Source: Achromobacter sp. ASV32 (GTDB taxonomy: Bacteria > Pseudomonadota > Gammaproteobacteria > Burkholderiales > Burkholderiaceae_B). From it: a stretch of DNA of 32,345 nucleotides. The stretch is taken from positions 1 to 32,345 of the forward strand of contig NZ_JAELTJ010000062.1 in NCBI RefSeq assembly GCF_016428805.1, read 5' to 3'. Below are positions 8,409-19,700 of this stretch, one piece after another (within the stretch, counting starts at the first letter, position 1; each line of letters begins with the position of its first letter). The notes under the pieces were generated by a model. It was given only the letters and a program-made list of their open reading frames with translations. It had not been told where the DNA came from and did not search any database. Made by a program: the position numbers and the translations under genes.

Positions 8409-9037
8409 GCGCGGCCTCCCGCCGGATCATTTGCAGGCAAGACAGGCGGCAGGCAGCCCAGCAGCGCGGCGTCGAGCATCCGGCCGCCCGCGACGGCGTC
8501 GAACCGCGGATCGACCACCGAACGGCTGAAGATGCCGTCCAATAGCAACAGCAGCAAGTCCGCCATTTCCACCAATGGCCGCGGCAGCGCGGCGGGCGGC
8601 GCATCGCGCCACACGGCCGCCAGCAGCGCCATCAAAGTCGCCTTGCGTTCGCCTTCATTGGCCATGACCAACGCATGCACCCGTGGATTGCGCGTCGCCT
8701 CAGCCAGCACCTCCATGCCCAGCCGCACGAAGCCCGGATCCTGGTACTGCGCCAGGCAGTCGCCGACCCAGCCCGTCAGGGCCGCGCGCGCATCGGGCGC
8801 GGCGCCGGCGGTCTGCTGGCGCTCGCGCAGCGCCTCGGTGTCCGATGCGATCAAGGCCTCGATGATCTCGGCCTTGCTGGCGTAGTAGTGGAACAGGTTG
8901 CCCGGGCTCATTGATGCACGGGCGCAGATCTGGGCGGTGGAAGTGGCGTGGAAGCCGTTTTCGGTGAAACATTCCGCGGCCGCGGCCAGAATCTGGCGGC
9001 GGCGCTCGTGCTGCTTGGCGGGATCGACTTTTCGCAT
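8405..9037 (-). CDS. TetR-family transcriptional regulator
   Basis: Repressor of 210 residues. The N-terminal helix-turn-helix is at about 12-58, with TSTAQICARASMSPGNLFHYYASK as the TetR signature. The C-terminal part is helical and ligand binding. It overlaps the downstream DUF418 gene by four bases, forming a two-gene operon. A 28-bp pseudo-palindrome lies 23 bases before its start, overlapping a candidate -10 hexamer, so it most likely represses its own operon. The inducer is unknown; a lipophilic compound handled by the membrane protein is a guess. Confidence 0.93.
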   Translation of the reverse strand: MRKVDPAKQHERRRQILAAAAECFTENGFHATSTAQICARASMSPGNLFHYYASKAEIIEALIASDTEALRERQQTAGAAPDARAALTGWVGDCLAQYQDPGFVRLGMEVLAEATRNPRVHALVMANEGERKATLMALLAAVWRDAPPAALPRPLVEMADLLLLLLDGIFSRSVVDPRFDAVAGGRMLDAALLGCLPPVLPANDPAGGRA

Positions 9038-9059
9038 GGGGCTCGCGGGACGAAATCAA

Positions 9060-9087
9060 TTAATAGACTGATTGATCTATCTATTAA
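9060..9087 (-). promoter_or_regulatory. TetR operator palindrome
   Basis: The outer arms TTAATAGA (9060-9067) and TCTATTAA (9080-9087) are perfect reverse complements, and the inner GAT/ATC also match around a TG centre. The only non-pairing positions are 9068-9069 against 9078-9079. The length and the position over the -10/start region of the tetR promoter are typical of a TetR-family operator. Confidence 0.7.
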
Positions 9088-9112
9088 ATATCAGGCCATC
9101 CAACGGGGTCAA
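9085..9112 (-). promoter_or_regulatory. Promoter of the tetR-DUF418 operon
   Basis: On the minus strand TTGACC (complement of 9107-9112) is followed by 16 bases and TATTTA (complement of 9085-9090). An 18-base spacing to TTTAAT is an alternative. The -10 overlaps the operator palindrome. Confidence 0.5.
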
Positions 9113-9122
9113 TACGCCCATC

Positions 9123-9150
9123 AAAAAAAAGCGGACCCCGCAGGGTCCGC
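9123..9150 (-). terminator. Intrinsic terminator of the topoisomerase IV operon
   Basis: A perfect 8-bp stem (GCGGACCC at 9131-9138, GGGTCCGC at 9143-9150), loop CGCA. On the minus strand it is followed by eight T residues (complement of A9123-9130). It lies 32 bases after the parC stop. Confidence 0.92.
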
Positions 9151-9182
9151 CTTCAGGCCGTACCACGGCAAACCGCCAGCCA

Positions 9183-11504
9183 TCAGCCCAGGACGGGCGA
9201 GAGCAGCGGCTGCTTGGGGCGCACGTCCAGCGCCCGGCCCTTGCGGGCACGCTTGCCTACATAGACCGCCAGCGCTTCACCGACCAGGATGTCCTCGGTG
9301 TGCTTGTTGCGGTAGATGCCCGCGGCGCGCAGGCCCAACGGGCCGATCGGCACGGTCTGGTCCAGTTTGTCGGCGCCGTCCAGCCCCATCAGGATGGTGC
9401 CCCGCCCGCCGCCGGACAGCGACTTGACCTCGTCCAACCCGAACACCAGGAACTTGCCCTTCTGCGATAGCAGGGCAAGTTGCCTGGCGCCCTCGAACAA
9501 CGGCACCGGACGCAACAGCTCGTCGCCCGCTTCCAGCGTGATGAACTGCTTGCCGGCGCGTTGGCGGCCGGTCATGTCGGACAGTTTGGCCGAGAACCCA
9601 TAGCCACCACGCGTGGCCAGCAGCCAGCGGCTGTCGGGCGCCGCCGCGATGGTGTGCACGATGCGGGTGCCGCTTTCCAGGTCGATCATGGTCGTCACCG
9701 GTTGCCCGTCGCCACGCGCCGACGGCAGGCTGGCCACCGGCACCGAGTAGACCCGGCCGTTGTCGCCCATGGCGATCAGCGTGTCGGTGGTGCGGCACTC
9801 GAACGCACCGTACAGGTCGTCGCCCTGCTTGAAGGCGAACTGCGATGCATCGTGGCCGTGACCCTGGCGGGCACGCAGCCAGCCCTTTTGCGAGACCACC
9901 ACCGTCACCGGCTCGTCCAGCACCTTGGTTTCGAGCACGGCGCGCTCGGCGGTTTCGATCAGCGTGCGGCGCTCGTCACCGTACTGCTTGGCATCGGCCT
10001 CGATTTCCTTGATGAGCAGGCGCTTGAGGGTGTTGGGATTTTCCAGCAGTTCCTCCAGGGCGACCTGGTCCTTGCGCTTTTCCTCGAGTTCTTTTTCGAT
10101 CTTGAAGCCTTCCAGGCGGGCCAACTGGCGCAGGCGCATTTCCAGGATGTCTTCGGCCTGCCGCTCGGACAGCTTGAAGCGTTCCATCAGGGCCGCGCGC
10201 GGCTCGTCGGATTCACGGATGGTCTGGATGACCGCTTCCACGTTCAGGTAGACCACCATGCGGCCTTCCAGCACGTGGATGCGGTCGATGACCTTGTCCA
10301 GGCGGAACCGGGTGCGGCGCACGACGGTGTCGGTGCGGAACGCCAGCCATTCGACCAGGACGTCGCGCAGGCCCTTCTGCCGCGGACGGCCATCGGTGCC
10401 GATGCAGACCAGGTTGATCGACGCGCTGCTTTCCATGCTGGTCTGAGCCAGCAACGTGTTGACGAATTCGTCGCGGTCCACCCGCGAGGTCTTGGGCTCG
10501 AACACCAGGCGCACCGCGGCGTCCTTGCCGGATTCGTCGCGCACGGCGTCCAGCAGGTTCAGCATCACGGCCTTGGCCTGCGTCTGCTCGGGCGTCAGGC
10601 TCTTCTTGCCGCTCTTGACCTTGGGGTTGGTGATTTCCTCGATCTCTTCCAGCACCTTCTGGCCCGAGGTGCCCGGCGGCAGCTCGGTGACCACCAGTTG
10701 CCACTGGCCGCGCGCCATTTCCTCGAACTGCCAGCGCGCCCGCACCTTGAGCGAGCCGCGGCCGCCCGCATAGATCTGGGCGATGTCCGCGGCCGGGGTG
10801 ATGATCTGCCCGCCGCCCGCGAAGTCCGGGCCCGGGATCATGCCGTACAGCTCGGCGTCCGGCAGTTGCGGATGCTTGATCAGCGCCACGCAGGCCTGCG
10901 CCACTTCGCGCAGGTTGTGCGGCGGGATTTCGGTGGCCATGCCGACCGCGATGCCCGATGCGCCGTTGAGCAACATGACGGGCAGGCGCGCCGGCAGCAT
11001 CTGCGGCTCTTGCTGGCTGCCGTCGTAGTTGGGCACGAAGTCGACCGTGCCTTCATCAAGCTCGTCCAGCAGCAGCTTGGCGATGGGCGTCAGGCGCGCT
11101 TCCGTGTAACGCATGGCGGCGGCGTTGTCGCCATCGCGCGAGCCGAAGTTGCCCTGGCCGTCGATCAGCGGATAGCGCAGCGAGAAGTCCTGCGCCATGC
11201 GCACCATGGCGTCATAGGCGGCCTGGTCGCCGTGGGGGTGGTACTTGCCCAGCACGTCGCCCACGACGCGCGCGGACTTGACCGGCTTGGCGCCGGCCGC
11301 GAGGCCCATGGCCTGCATCGCGTACAGAATGCGGCGCTGCACGGGCTTTTGCCCGTCGCCCACGTCCGGCAGGGCTCGGCCCCGCACCACGGACACCGCG
11401 TAGTCCAGATAGGCCTGCTCGGCGTAGCGCGCCAAGGTGATGGCCGCGTCGCCGCCCTCTTCGGGCGCGGCGTCGAACAAGCCGTGTTGATTGCTGTCGG
11501 TCAT
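9183..11504 (-). CDS. parC: DNA topoisomerase IV subunit A
   Basis: Breaks and rejoins DNA in topoisomerase IV, which decatenates daughter chromosomes. It has 773 residues, the usual ParC length. The catalytic tyrosine is Y133 in [10 protein letters not shown], with R132 before it. The winged-helix region holds the quinolone-determining loop [15 protein letters not shown] (about 87-100). The coiled arm is near 400-470 and the C-terminal beta-pinwheel covers about 530-773. At the position of E. coli Ser80 this protein has Q94, and at Glu84 it has D98. It is a ParC rather than GyrA because the ParE gene shares the operon and the pinwheel lacks a clear GyrA box. It is third in the operon, 35 bases after the ycxB-like gene. 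Confidence 0.97.
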   Translation of the reverse strand: MTDSNQHGLFDAAPEEGGDAAITLARYAEQAYLDYAVSVVRGRALPDVGDGQKPVQRRILYAMQAMGLAAGAKPVKSARVVGDVLGKYHPHGDQAAYDAMVRMAQDFSLRYPLIDGQGNFGSRDGDNAAAMRYTEARLTPIAKLLLDELDEGTVDFVPNYDGSQQEPQMLPARLPVMLLNGASGIAVGMATEIPPHNLREVAQACVALIKHPQLPDAELYGMIPGPDFAGGGQIITPAADIAQIYAGGRGSLKVRARWQFEEMARGQWQLVVTELPPGTSGQKVLEEIEEITNPKVKSGKKSLTPEQTQAKAVMLNLLDAVRDESGKDAAVRLVFEPKTSRVDRDEFVNTLLAQTSMESSASINLVCIGTDGRPRQKGLRDVLVEWLAFRTDTVVRRTRFRLDKVIDRIHVLEGRMVVYLNVEAVIQTIRESDEPRAALMERFKLSERQAEDILEMRLRQLARLEGFKIEKELEEKRKDQVALEELLENPNTLKRLLIKEIEADAKQYGDERRTLIETAERAVLETKVLDEPVTVVVSQKGWLRARQGHGHDASQFAFKQGDDLYGAFECRTTDTLIAMGDNGRVYSVPVASLPSARGDGQPVTTMIDLESGTRIVHTIAAAPDSRWLLATRGGYGFSAKLSDMTGRQRAGKQFITLEAGDELLRPVPLFEGARQLALLSQKGKFLVFGLDEVKSLSGGGRGTILMGLDGADKLDQTVPIGPLGLRAAGIYRNKHTEDILVGEALAVYVGKRARKGRALDVRPKQPLLSPVLG

Positions 11505-11539
11505 GATGGTTTCAGGTAGACAAATTCATTGAAACGGCG

Positions 11540-12144
11540 TCATCGGGAACGCGCGGCGTCCAGCAGCTGGATATCGGCCACGTGCTCGCGCAACCGGGCG
11601 CGCACCGCGTCCAGCGTGGCGGCGTCCTGCCCGCGCTTGGGGATGATCACGCCCTGCAAGGTACCCAGGATGACGTAAAGATGTTGTGGCGTTTCCTCGA
11701 CCCGCCGCACGTCACCCCAGGCGAGTTGCCCGGACGCGTCGGCCACCGTGTCCTGGATGCCTTGCGGCCCGAAGACCAGTTCGTGACGGCCCAGGAACAG
11801 CCCGTCGGGCCGCTTGGCCAGCATGCGCCGCGTGTTCATGCGCACCAGCCCGGGCAGCACGAACTCGTAGGCCAGCGCCAGCAGCACCAGGATGCCCAGC
11901 CCCACGGCCAGGCCCTCGAAGTACACCGGCAATACCAGGCTCCAGTTGGGTCCATGACCGTCCCAGGTCTGCCAGACCAGGTAGGCCAGCAGGACCACGA
12001 CCATCAGGATGGCAAAGCGCAGGTGCGACCGGTAGCGGCGGCGCCGCAGCTCCGGACGCTTGTACACGTAAGCCGAGAAATCCGCATAGTCGTCGGCGGT
12101 CAGGTCGACCACCATGGACGCGGACGGCGACGAGGCCTGCGTCA

Positions 12145-12145
<1 letters not shown>
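11540..12145 (-). CDS. YcxB-like membrane protein
   Basis: Protein of 201 residues with two adjacent membrane helices (about 43-60 and 72-97). They are followed by a soluble domain of about 100 residues resembling the YcxB C-terminal domain (RPDGLFLGRHELVFGPQGI, then WGDVRRVEETPQHLYVIL and IIPKRG). That domain has a PH-like fold in predicted family members and no known activity. Its ATG shares one base with the parE stop (TGATG), so translation is likely coupled. It lies between parE and parC in the same operon, yet nothing in the protein suggests a role in DNA topology. The family assignment rests on pattern memory. Confidence 0.75.
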
Positions 12146-14106
<1,961 letters not shown>

Positions 14107-14302
14107 GTTATCCCCAACATCTGTGGAAAAAAACCGACATTTTACGGATAAGCCCAGATTCTGCGCGGCTCCGGGTGGGATGCGCACGACCTGACCAGGT
14201 CCGAATTCGGTAGGATGACGATAGACACAGCGAGCGTAGCCGGGTTCAACCTCCCCGATCACGACAACTGCGCCGCGACATCCTACACAAAAGCGAGAAA
14301 CC

Positions 14303-14350
14303 CTGTTGTTATAAACAGTGGTGTGCCTGTTGTTATTGACAGTGGTATGC
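14303..14350. repeat. Tandem 24-bp repeat upstream of trxA
   Basis: Two adjacent 24-base units (14303-14326 and 14327-14350) match at 21 of 24 positions. Each begins CTGTTGTTAT and continues with ACAGTGGT; the differences are at unit positions 11, 12 and 21. Within each unit CTGT and ACAG form a short inverted pair. The second unit ends directly at the candidate trxA -10, so this looks like a duplicated regulator-binding site or promoter element. Confidence 0.7.
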
Positions 14351-14356
14351 TTTAAT
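14348..14356 (+). promoter_or_regulatory. Extended -10 promoter element for trxA
   Basis: TGCTTTAAT (14348-14356) has the TG-N extension and five of six bases of TATAAT. It is correctly placed for a leader of about 70 bases. No consensus -35 at 16-18 bases is seen; the tandem repeat occupies that position. Confidence 0.45.
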
Positions 14357-14381
14357 CCATTCCACAAACAAGAACAACGGC

Positions 14382-14408
14382 AAGGCGCGTCCCTTTTTTC
14401 GCGCCTTT
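14382..14408 (+). terminator. Terminator-like hairpin in the trxA leader
   Basis: AAGGCGCG (14382-14389) and CGCGCCTT (14400-14407) form an 8-bp stem around a pyrimidine-rich 10-base loop, followed by TT and then GC. It lies in the predicted 5' leader of trxA, 26 bases before the start codon. The short T-run suggests at most a partial terminator or attenuator; it could also simply stabilise the messenger. Confidence 0.4.
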
Positions 14409-14433
14409 TGCTGCCGAACCGAGAATCACCATC

Positions 14434-14760
14434 ATGAGCGACCAAATCAAGAACGTCAGTGACGCGAGCTTCGATGCCGATGTGTTGAAATCCGGCCAGC
14501 CGGTGCTGGTGGACTACTGGGCTGCCTGGTGCGGCCCCTGCAAGATGATTGCCCCGATCCTGGAAGAAGTCGCCACCGAGTACGCAGGTCGCCTGACGAT
14601 CGCGAAGCTGAACGTGGACGAAAACCAGGGCACCGCCTCCAAGTACGGCATCCGTGGCATCCCCACCCTTATGCTCTTTAAAGACGGCCAAGCTGCCGCC
14701 ACCAAGGTTGGCGCGCTGTCGAAGTCGCAACTCACCGCATTCCTGGACGGCGCGTTGTAA
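14434..14760 (+). CDS. trxA: Thioredoxin 1
   Basis: Small cytoplasmic dithiol-disulfide oxidoreductase that donates electrons to ribonucleotide reductase and other enzymes. It has 108 residues, the standard length. The active site WCGPC has C33 and C36, preceded by [13 protein letters not shown], and the cis-proline lies in [10 protein letters not shown]. Translation starts at ATG 14434 after GAGAATCACCATC. The trxA-rho order seen here is common in beta- and gammaproteobacteria. Upstream lies the repeat-bearing divergent region; downstream, before rho, is a hairpin at 14781-14801. Confidence 0.97.
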   Translation: MSDQIKNVSDASFDADVLKSGQPVLVDYWAAWCGPCKMIAPILEEVATEYAGRLTIAKLNVDENQGTASKYGIRGIPTLMLFKDGQAAATKVGALSKSQLTAFLDGAL

Positions 14761-14780
14761 ACTGCGTGCTGTGAGCGAAG

Positions 14781-14801
14781 GCGCCGCCCTGGTGGCGGCG
14801 C
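14781..14801 (+). terminator. Hairpin between trxA and rho
   Basis: A perfect 8-bp GC-rich stem (GCGCCGCC at 14781-14788, GGCGGCGC at 14794-14801), loop CTGGT, lies 20 bases after the trxA stop. It is followed by TCATTCAAT rather than a T-run, so termination here is probably weak or factor dependent. Confidence 0.4.
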
Positions 14802-14850
14802 TCATTCAATACCGCGCGAGCCCGTCCGTGGCGCGCCGCCAGACCTCTCC

Positions 14851-14856
14851 TATACT
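14851..14856 (+). promoter_or_regulatory. Candidate rho -10 hexamer
   Basis: TATACT lies 21 bases before the rho start codon, which would give a short leader of about 15 bases. No good -35 is visible, so this is a weak call. Confidence 0.3.
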
Positions 14857-14877
14857 TTTCCCCCACCACTCACCGCG

Positions 14878-16137
14878 ATGCACCTCAACGAACTGAAGGC
14901 GCTGCATGTCTCGCAGCTGCTGGAAATGGCCGCTGGCCTGGAAATCGAGAACGCCAACCGCCTGCGCAAGCAGGAGCTGATGTTCGCCATCATGAAACGG
15001 CGCGCCAAGCAAGGCGAGCAGATCTTTGGCGACGGCGTGCTGGAAGTCCTGCCCGACGGCTTCGGTTTCCTGCGCTCGCCCGAGACCTCGTATCTGGCCA
15101 GCACAGACGATATCTACATCTCGCCGTCCCAGATCCGCCGTTTCAACCTGCACACCGGCGACTCGATCGAAGGCGAAGTGCGCACGCCCAAAGACGGCGA
15201 GCGCTATTTCGCCCTGGTCAAGGTGGACAAGGTCAACGGCGTAGCGCCTGAAGCGATCAAGCATCGCATCATGTTCGAGAACCTGACGCCGCTGCACCCG
15301 AACCGGACCATGCGTCTGGAACGCGACATCAAGAGCGAAGAAAACCTCACGGGCCGTATCCTTGACGTCTTCGCCCCCATCGGTATGGGCCAGCGCGGCC
15401 TGATCGTCGCCAGCCCCAAATCGGGCAAGACGGTGATGATGCAGCACATTGCGCACGCCATCACCACCAACTACCCTGACGCCGTCATGATCGTCCTGCT
15501 GGTCGACGAGCGCCCGGAAGAAGTGACCGAAATGCAGCGCACCGTGCGCGGCGAAGTCGTGGCCTCGACGTTCGACGAACCCGCCACCCGCCACGTGCAG
15601 GTTGCGGAAATGGTCATCGAAAAGGCCAAGCGCCTGGTCGAAATGAAGAAGGACGTGGTGATCCTGCTGGACTCGATCACCCGCCTGGCCCGCGCCTACA
15701 ACACCGTTGTGCCGGCCTCCGGCAAGGTGCTGACCGGCGGCGTGGACGCCAACGCCCTGCAGCGCCCCAAGCGCTTCTTCGGTGCGGCGCGTAACCTCGA
15801 GGAAGGCGGTTCGCTGACCATCCTGGGCACCGCGCTGATCGAAACCGGCAGCCGCATGGACGAAGTCATCTACGAAGAATTCAAGGGCACGGGCAACTCC
15901 GAAGTCCACCTTGAGCGCCGTCTGGCTGAAAAGCGCGTCTACCCGTCCATCAACCTGAACAAGTCGGGTACCCGCCGCGAAGAACTGCTGATCGCCCCGG
16001 ACCTGCTGCAAAAGGTCTGGGTGCTGCGCAAGTTCATCCACGACATGGACGAAGTCCAATCCATGGAATTCATCCTGGACAAGATGCGCGCCACCAAGAC
16101 CAACGCCGAATTCTTCGACATGATGAAGAAGAAGTAA
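14878..16137 (+). CDS. rho: Transcription termination factor Rho
   Basis: Hexameric RNA-dependent ATPase that terminates transcription at many untranslated RNAs. It has 419 residues, the same size as E. coli Rho. The N-terminal Rho_N helices are at about 1-47 and the cold-shock-like RNA-binding fold at about 50-125, with DGFGFLRSP as the RNA-contact strand. The Walker A loop SPKSGKT is at about 179-185, [16 protein letters not shown] holds Walker B, and the Q loop ([19 protein letters not shown]) and the arginine-bearing C-terminal part follow. No insertion domain is present. It is preceded by trxA and followed by a strong hairpin. Confidence 0.98.
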   Translation: MHLNELKALHVSQLLEMAAGLEIENANRLRKQELMFAIMKRRAKQGEQIFGDGVLEVLPDGFGFLRSPETSYLASTDDIYISPSQIRRFNLHTGDSIEGEVRTPKDGERYFALVKVDKVNGVAPEAIKHRIMFENLTPLHPNRTMRLERDIKSEENLTGRILDVFAPIGMGQRGLIVASPKSGKTVMMQHIAHAITTNYPDAVMIVLLVDERPEEVTEMQRTVRGEVVASTFDEPATRHVQVAEMVIEKAKRLVEMKKDVVILLDSITRLARAYNTVVPASGKVLTGGVDANALQRPKRFFGAARNLEEGGSLTILGTALIETGSRMDEVIYEEFKGTGNSEVHLERRLAEKRVYPSINLNKSGTRREELLIAPDLLQKVWVLRKFIHDMDEVQSMEFILDKMRATKTNAEFFDMMKKK

Positions 16138-16161
16138 GCCGGCTCTGCACGATAGGCATTG

Positions 16162-16209
16162 ATTTGGCGAGGATTGCCCCACGGCGGTCCTCGCCAAATG
16201 TTTTATTGG
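16162..16209 (+). terminator. Intrinsic terminator of rho
   Basis: A perfect 12-bp stem (ATTTGGCGAGGA at 16162-16173, TCCTCGCCAAAT at 16188-16199) with a 14-base loop, followed by GTTTTATT. It lies 24 bases after the rho stop. The T-run is only on the plus strand. Confidence 0.85.
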
Positions 16210-16232
16210 GCGACGTTCAGCCCACTATTTCC

Positions 16233-16247
16233 GTCTGATTTTCAGAC
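16233..16247 (-). terminator. Short hairpin after the small exported protein gene
   Basis: GTCTGA (16233-16238) and TCAGAC (16242-16247) form a 6-bp stem with a three-base loop just after the stop of the minus-strand gene at 16254. There is no T-run on the minus strand, so a terminator role is uncertain. Confidence 0.3.
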
Positions 16248-16253
16248 CGGCGG

Positions 16254-16601
16254 TTATTGCAACTTGGGATCGGGGAATGGCAGCTTGTCCTGGGAAGCAC
16301 TTGGCTGGGCCTTCCACGTCTTGCCCTGCTTGTAGAAGTCCATCTGGTTTTCGTTGACCGCGGCCCCCATCGTGACCGCCACCGTGCACGCCACCTGCCC
16401 CGGGTGGGTGGCTGCGTCGGCGGCCACGCAGGTGCCCAGCTTGACCTTGGACGGGCGCGACAGACCGGTGCCCTCCAGCATGTCGACAATGGCATCCGTC
16501 GCCTCGGGGATGCTGGGCAGCACCAGACTCTGGGCCTGGGCCCAGGCGGAAACGCTCATCAGTGCAACCGCCGTTGCCATGCGGATACGGGACGTGGGCA
16601 T
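16254..16601 (-). CDS. Small exported protein of unknown function
   Basis: Protein of 115 residues that I do not recognise. A basic, hydrophobic N-terminus (MPTSRIRMATAVALMSVSAWAQAQ) looks like a Sec signal peptide cut after AQA or AWAQAQ at about residue 22-24. The mature part of about 91 residues has two cysteines (C58 and C71) that could form a disulfide in the periplasm. It is acidic to neutral and ends in a proline-rich tail. It is convergent with rho and follows the yhdP gene on the same strand after about 100 bases. It may be a lineage-specific periplasmic protein. Confidence 0.7.
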   Translation of the reverse strand: MPTSRIRMATAVALMSVSAWAQAQSLVLPSIPEATDAIVDMLEGTGLSRPSKVKLGTCVAADAATHPGQVACTVAVTMGAAVNENQMDFYKQGKTWKAQPSASQDKLPFPDPKLQ

Positions 16602-16705
16602 CTGTCAGCTCCATCAGTATTGGGACTGACGCAGCTTATAGGCAGAGCCGGGTTGCTGTCTGTACGGTCTGTATCCCAATGTCAGGCCCGGGCGGTCCGG
16701 CCAGT

Positions 16706-19700
16706 TCAGTGCTCGATGAACTCTTCCAGGCTGCGCGGCTTGGGCGTCTGCTTGGGCGCCGGCTTGCCTGAAGCGTCGATCGGATCGATCTGCGGATCGT
16801 CCCAACTGCCCGTCACGGCGTATTCCATGGTCATGGCCCGGGCCAGCGGCTGCTTGAGCAGCCACTGGGTCACGAACGCGCCCAGGCCGATCAGCGGATT
16901 GACGGCCAGGGCCGTCACCATCGCTGCCCCGCTGGCATCCAGGTTGGGAATCACCACCGCCTTGAGATTCCAGCGTTCCTGCACGATGTTCACGCCGCCG
17001 GCCAGCACGATGGCGGCGACCGGGCCGTTCAGCTTGTAGCCCTCGGTGGTCAGCGATCCATCGGCCAGCTTGACCTGGCCGCGCACGGTGTCGAACGGGA
17101 AGCCGTCGCGCAGCAGGTTGGTCGGGTTGACGTCCAGCCGGGCCAGACGCTGCAGCGACTGCAAGGACAGCAGTTCCAGCAGCCGCGCCGTGCGGGAATT
17201 CACGTGCATGAAGCGGCCCTTGTCCAGGCTGATGTCGGCTTCGCCGACCACGTCGGCAATATTGTGGGTCCAGGGCAGATTGCGCCAGGTCGCCTTGCCC
17301 TTGACGCTGCCCGTGCCGCCCGACACCACGTGCTCGAAGCCGATGCGGTCCATGAAGCTGCCGACATTCTCGAATTTCACGGCGGCGTCCACCGTCAGGC
17401 CGCGATCCGGCCCTTCGAGCCGCCAGGCGCCGGTCGCGTTCAGCGAAGCGGCGTCATTGGTGATCGACAGCTTGTCCAGGCGCCATTGGCGGCCCCGCTC
17501 CAGATTGGTGCCCAGCACCTGCAATTCGCCAAGGTTCTTGCCATACAGCTTGAATTCCTTGGCTTGCAGGTCGATGGCCGGGATATCGGATAGATCGCTA
17601 CCCGACGACAGCGCCTTGTCGGCCTCGTTGGTATCGTCGGCGCCGCCCAGCGCCAGGTGCTTGAGACGGGCGGTGATCTGGCCGGCGATGGCGCCCGAGG
17701 CCTCGCGCCACGACAGCGAACCGGCCGCCTGGCGCGATTCGAGGTCCACGCGCCATTGGGCCGGGGCCGGCCGGGTCGCATATAGCGTCAGGTCGTTCAG
17801 CGTATAGCCGCTGGTGCGCAGGACGCCGGTGGCCAGGCTCACGCGTTCAGCCGGCGGCATCAGCGGCCGCCCGGCCGCCTTCCCCTTGGCGGCAGGCGCG
17901 TTGAAGCCTTCGGACACCGCTTCCCAGGCGTCCATGTCCAGTTCGGGCAAGGTGGCGCTCAGGCTTAGCCCGCGCTCAGGCAGGCTGGCGGGCCGGCCGA
18001 TACCCAGCGTGCCGCGCGCAAAGTACGAGGGCGCCGCATCTGCCGGATCGCGCTCGAACAGCGCATTGAGGTTGTCACCCAGGCTGGCGGTCAGCCAGCG
18101 GCGGCCCTTGGTGCCGCGGTCTTGCGCGGCGCCCCATTGCAACTTGAGCAACTGCGCGGTCGACGCGGGTTTGCCCACCGGCGCGGGCATGTTGATCGCC
18201 ATGCCGGCCAGATCGGATTCCATCGTCAGTTCGACCGAGCCGCCGCGCTGATAGCCGACCGTGCCCTTGTAGGCAGCCTTGCCCGAAAAACGCGACATCG
18301 ACGGTGTATTGCTGATCTGCGTCAGCCCCGCCCCCGTCAGCGTGCCATCGAACCGCAGGACATCCTTGGGTTGGGCCAGGCTGCCGGAAATCTTGACCGG
18401 GCCGCCCAGGAACTGGGCCCGGATCTCCTTGGCATGCACCCCTTTTTCCGAAAAATCCAGGTCGCCGTGCATCTGGCTGAGCAGCGGCATTTCCGGCATG
18501 AAGGTGAAGGTGTTGTCGGCGAACTGGATCTTGCCTTCGACCTGGGTGTCGTCGGTATTCATCAGCGGCACTTTCAGCTTCAACGGCATGCGCCAGTTAC
18601 CGGTGCCGCGGGCCTCGTCCAGCGCGCCATCCAGCAACCCGCCCAGCGGCGAGTTTTCGGCCAGCGCCAGATAGGCGGGCACGGTGCCGCTGGTGTCGCC
18701 GTTGACAGTCAATTCCGCCTGGTGCTCCATGTCGGGGATGGCGGCGGTCACCGCCCCCAGCGTCACCGTCTGGCCCGCGCCGGTATGGGCCACGGCGCCC
18801 CCCGGGCTATCCAGCACCAGGCTGACCTTGTCGACCCGGAAGCTGCCGGACAGGTTTTCGAGCATCGGCCAGCCCTTGCGGTTGGCGCGCGCCGGCGCGT
18901 AATCGACCTTGGCGCCGGTGTAGGCGCCGGCAATGACGAATTCGCCCGTCGAACCCTGCGCCGCAAAAGGAAAATCGTCCAGATCGCCCTTGAGCGTGAT
19001 CGCAGCCGATTCCATCTGGCCGGCGGGCAGGCCCGTGGCCAGCCATTCCCGGGCGTCGGCATTGACCTCGAGCGGCAGGTAGCGGTGGATCGCATTCATG
19101 GCGCCGCGTACCAGGGTGCCGCGCATGTCGACGCTGCCCGCCGCCGTCTTGCCCTCTTTGCGCCACTGGCCCTGCAGACGGACGTCCAGGTCGGCGTTGG
19201 TCATCCGCAGCTGGCTCACGTCAACGAACCAGTTGCTTGCATCGGCCCCTTTGATCTGGGCGTCCAGCGCCAATTCGTCGGCCACCAGTTCAGGTTGCTC
19301 GAACACGCCGGGCAAGGCTACGCGCAGTTGTTCGAGGCGGCCCTTCACCAACAGGTTCGCCGCGCCGGCGCTGCGTTCGAGCGGCACGCTGTCGCTCTGG
19401 ATGAAATCGCCGGGCGTGCCCTCCAGGCGGACCTGGGCATAGCCGCTGCGCACCCCTGGTCCGTCGGCAGCGCCCGACCAGCCGATGCCGCGCGCTGCCA
19501 CGTCCGCCGTCAGCGTGGTGAACTTGCCGTGATCCAGCTGCAGCCAGGCCCGGCCGCTGATGCGCCCCGTGACGGGAGGCGGCGGCGCCCACGGCGCCCA
19601 GGCCTGCGGTTCGGCATCTTCGACGGCAGCGTACAGCTGGCCGCTCCAGTTGGCCGGATTGGACGCGCTGCCGGCGAACAGGCTGCGGTTGAACTCGCCG

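Larger units (their letters stand above)
14107..14433. other. Divergent parE/trxA intergenic region
   Basis: The only gap over 300 bases in the window; I see no gene in it. It contains a 14-bp palindrome GACCTGACCAGGTC (14188-14201) directly abutting a perfect 10-bp palindrome CCGAATTCGG (14201-14210). An 8-bp inverted pair GTAGGATG/CATCCTAC (14210-14217 and 14279-14286) follows, then the tandem 24-bp repeat, an extended -10 element and a leader hairpin, listed separately. It must hold the promoters of both the topoisomerase IV operon and trxA. Confidence 0.6.

Noticed and set aside
14108-14130. DnaA-box-like words TTATCCCCA and TGTGGAAAA near the parE start.
   Set aside because: Each has a mismatch to the consensus, there is no cluster of boxes or AT-rich unwinding region, and no dnaA/dnaN neighbourhood; not an origin.
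14236-14262. A GGTTCAACC word resembling a tRNA T-loop in the parE/trxA gap.
   Set aside because: The flanking bases do not make a 5-bp T-stem, and no acceptor, D or anticodon arms can be placed around it.
14107-14805. In-frame N-terminal extension of ParE of more than 200 codons, running under trxA.
   Set aside because: It covers the antisense of trxA and the promoter region. The ParE family N-terminus and a ribosome site lie at the TTG at 14106.
16619-16680. Inverted pair ATTGGGA/TCCCAAT between yhdP and the small exported protein gene.
   Set aside because: Only seven bases with a long spacer and no further pairing or T-run; expected by chance in a window of this size.
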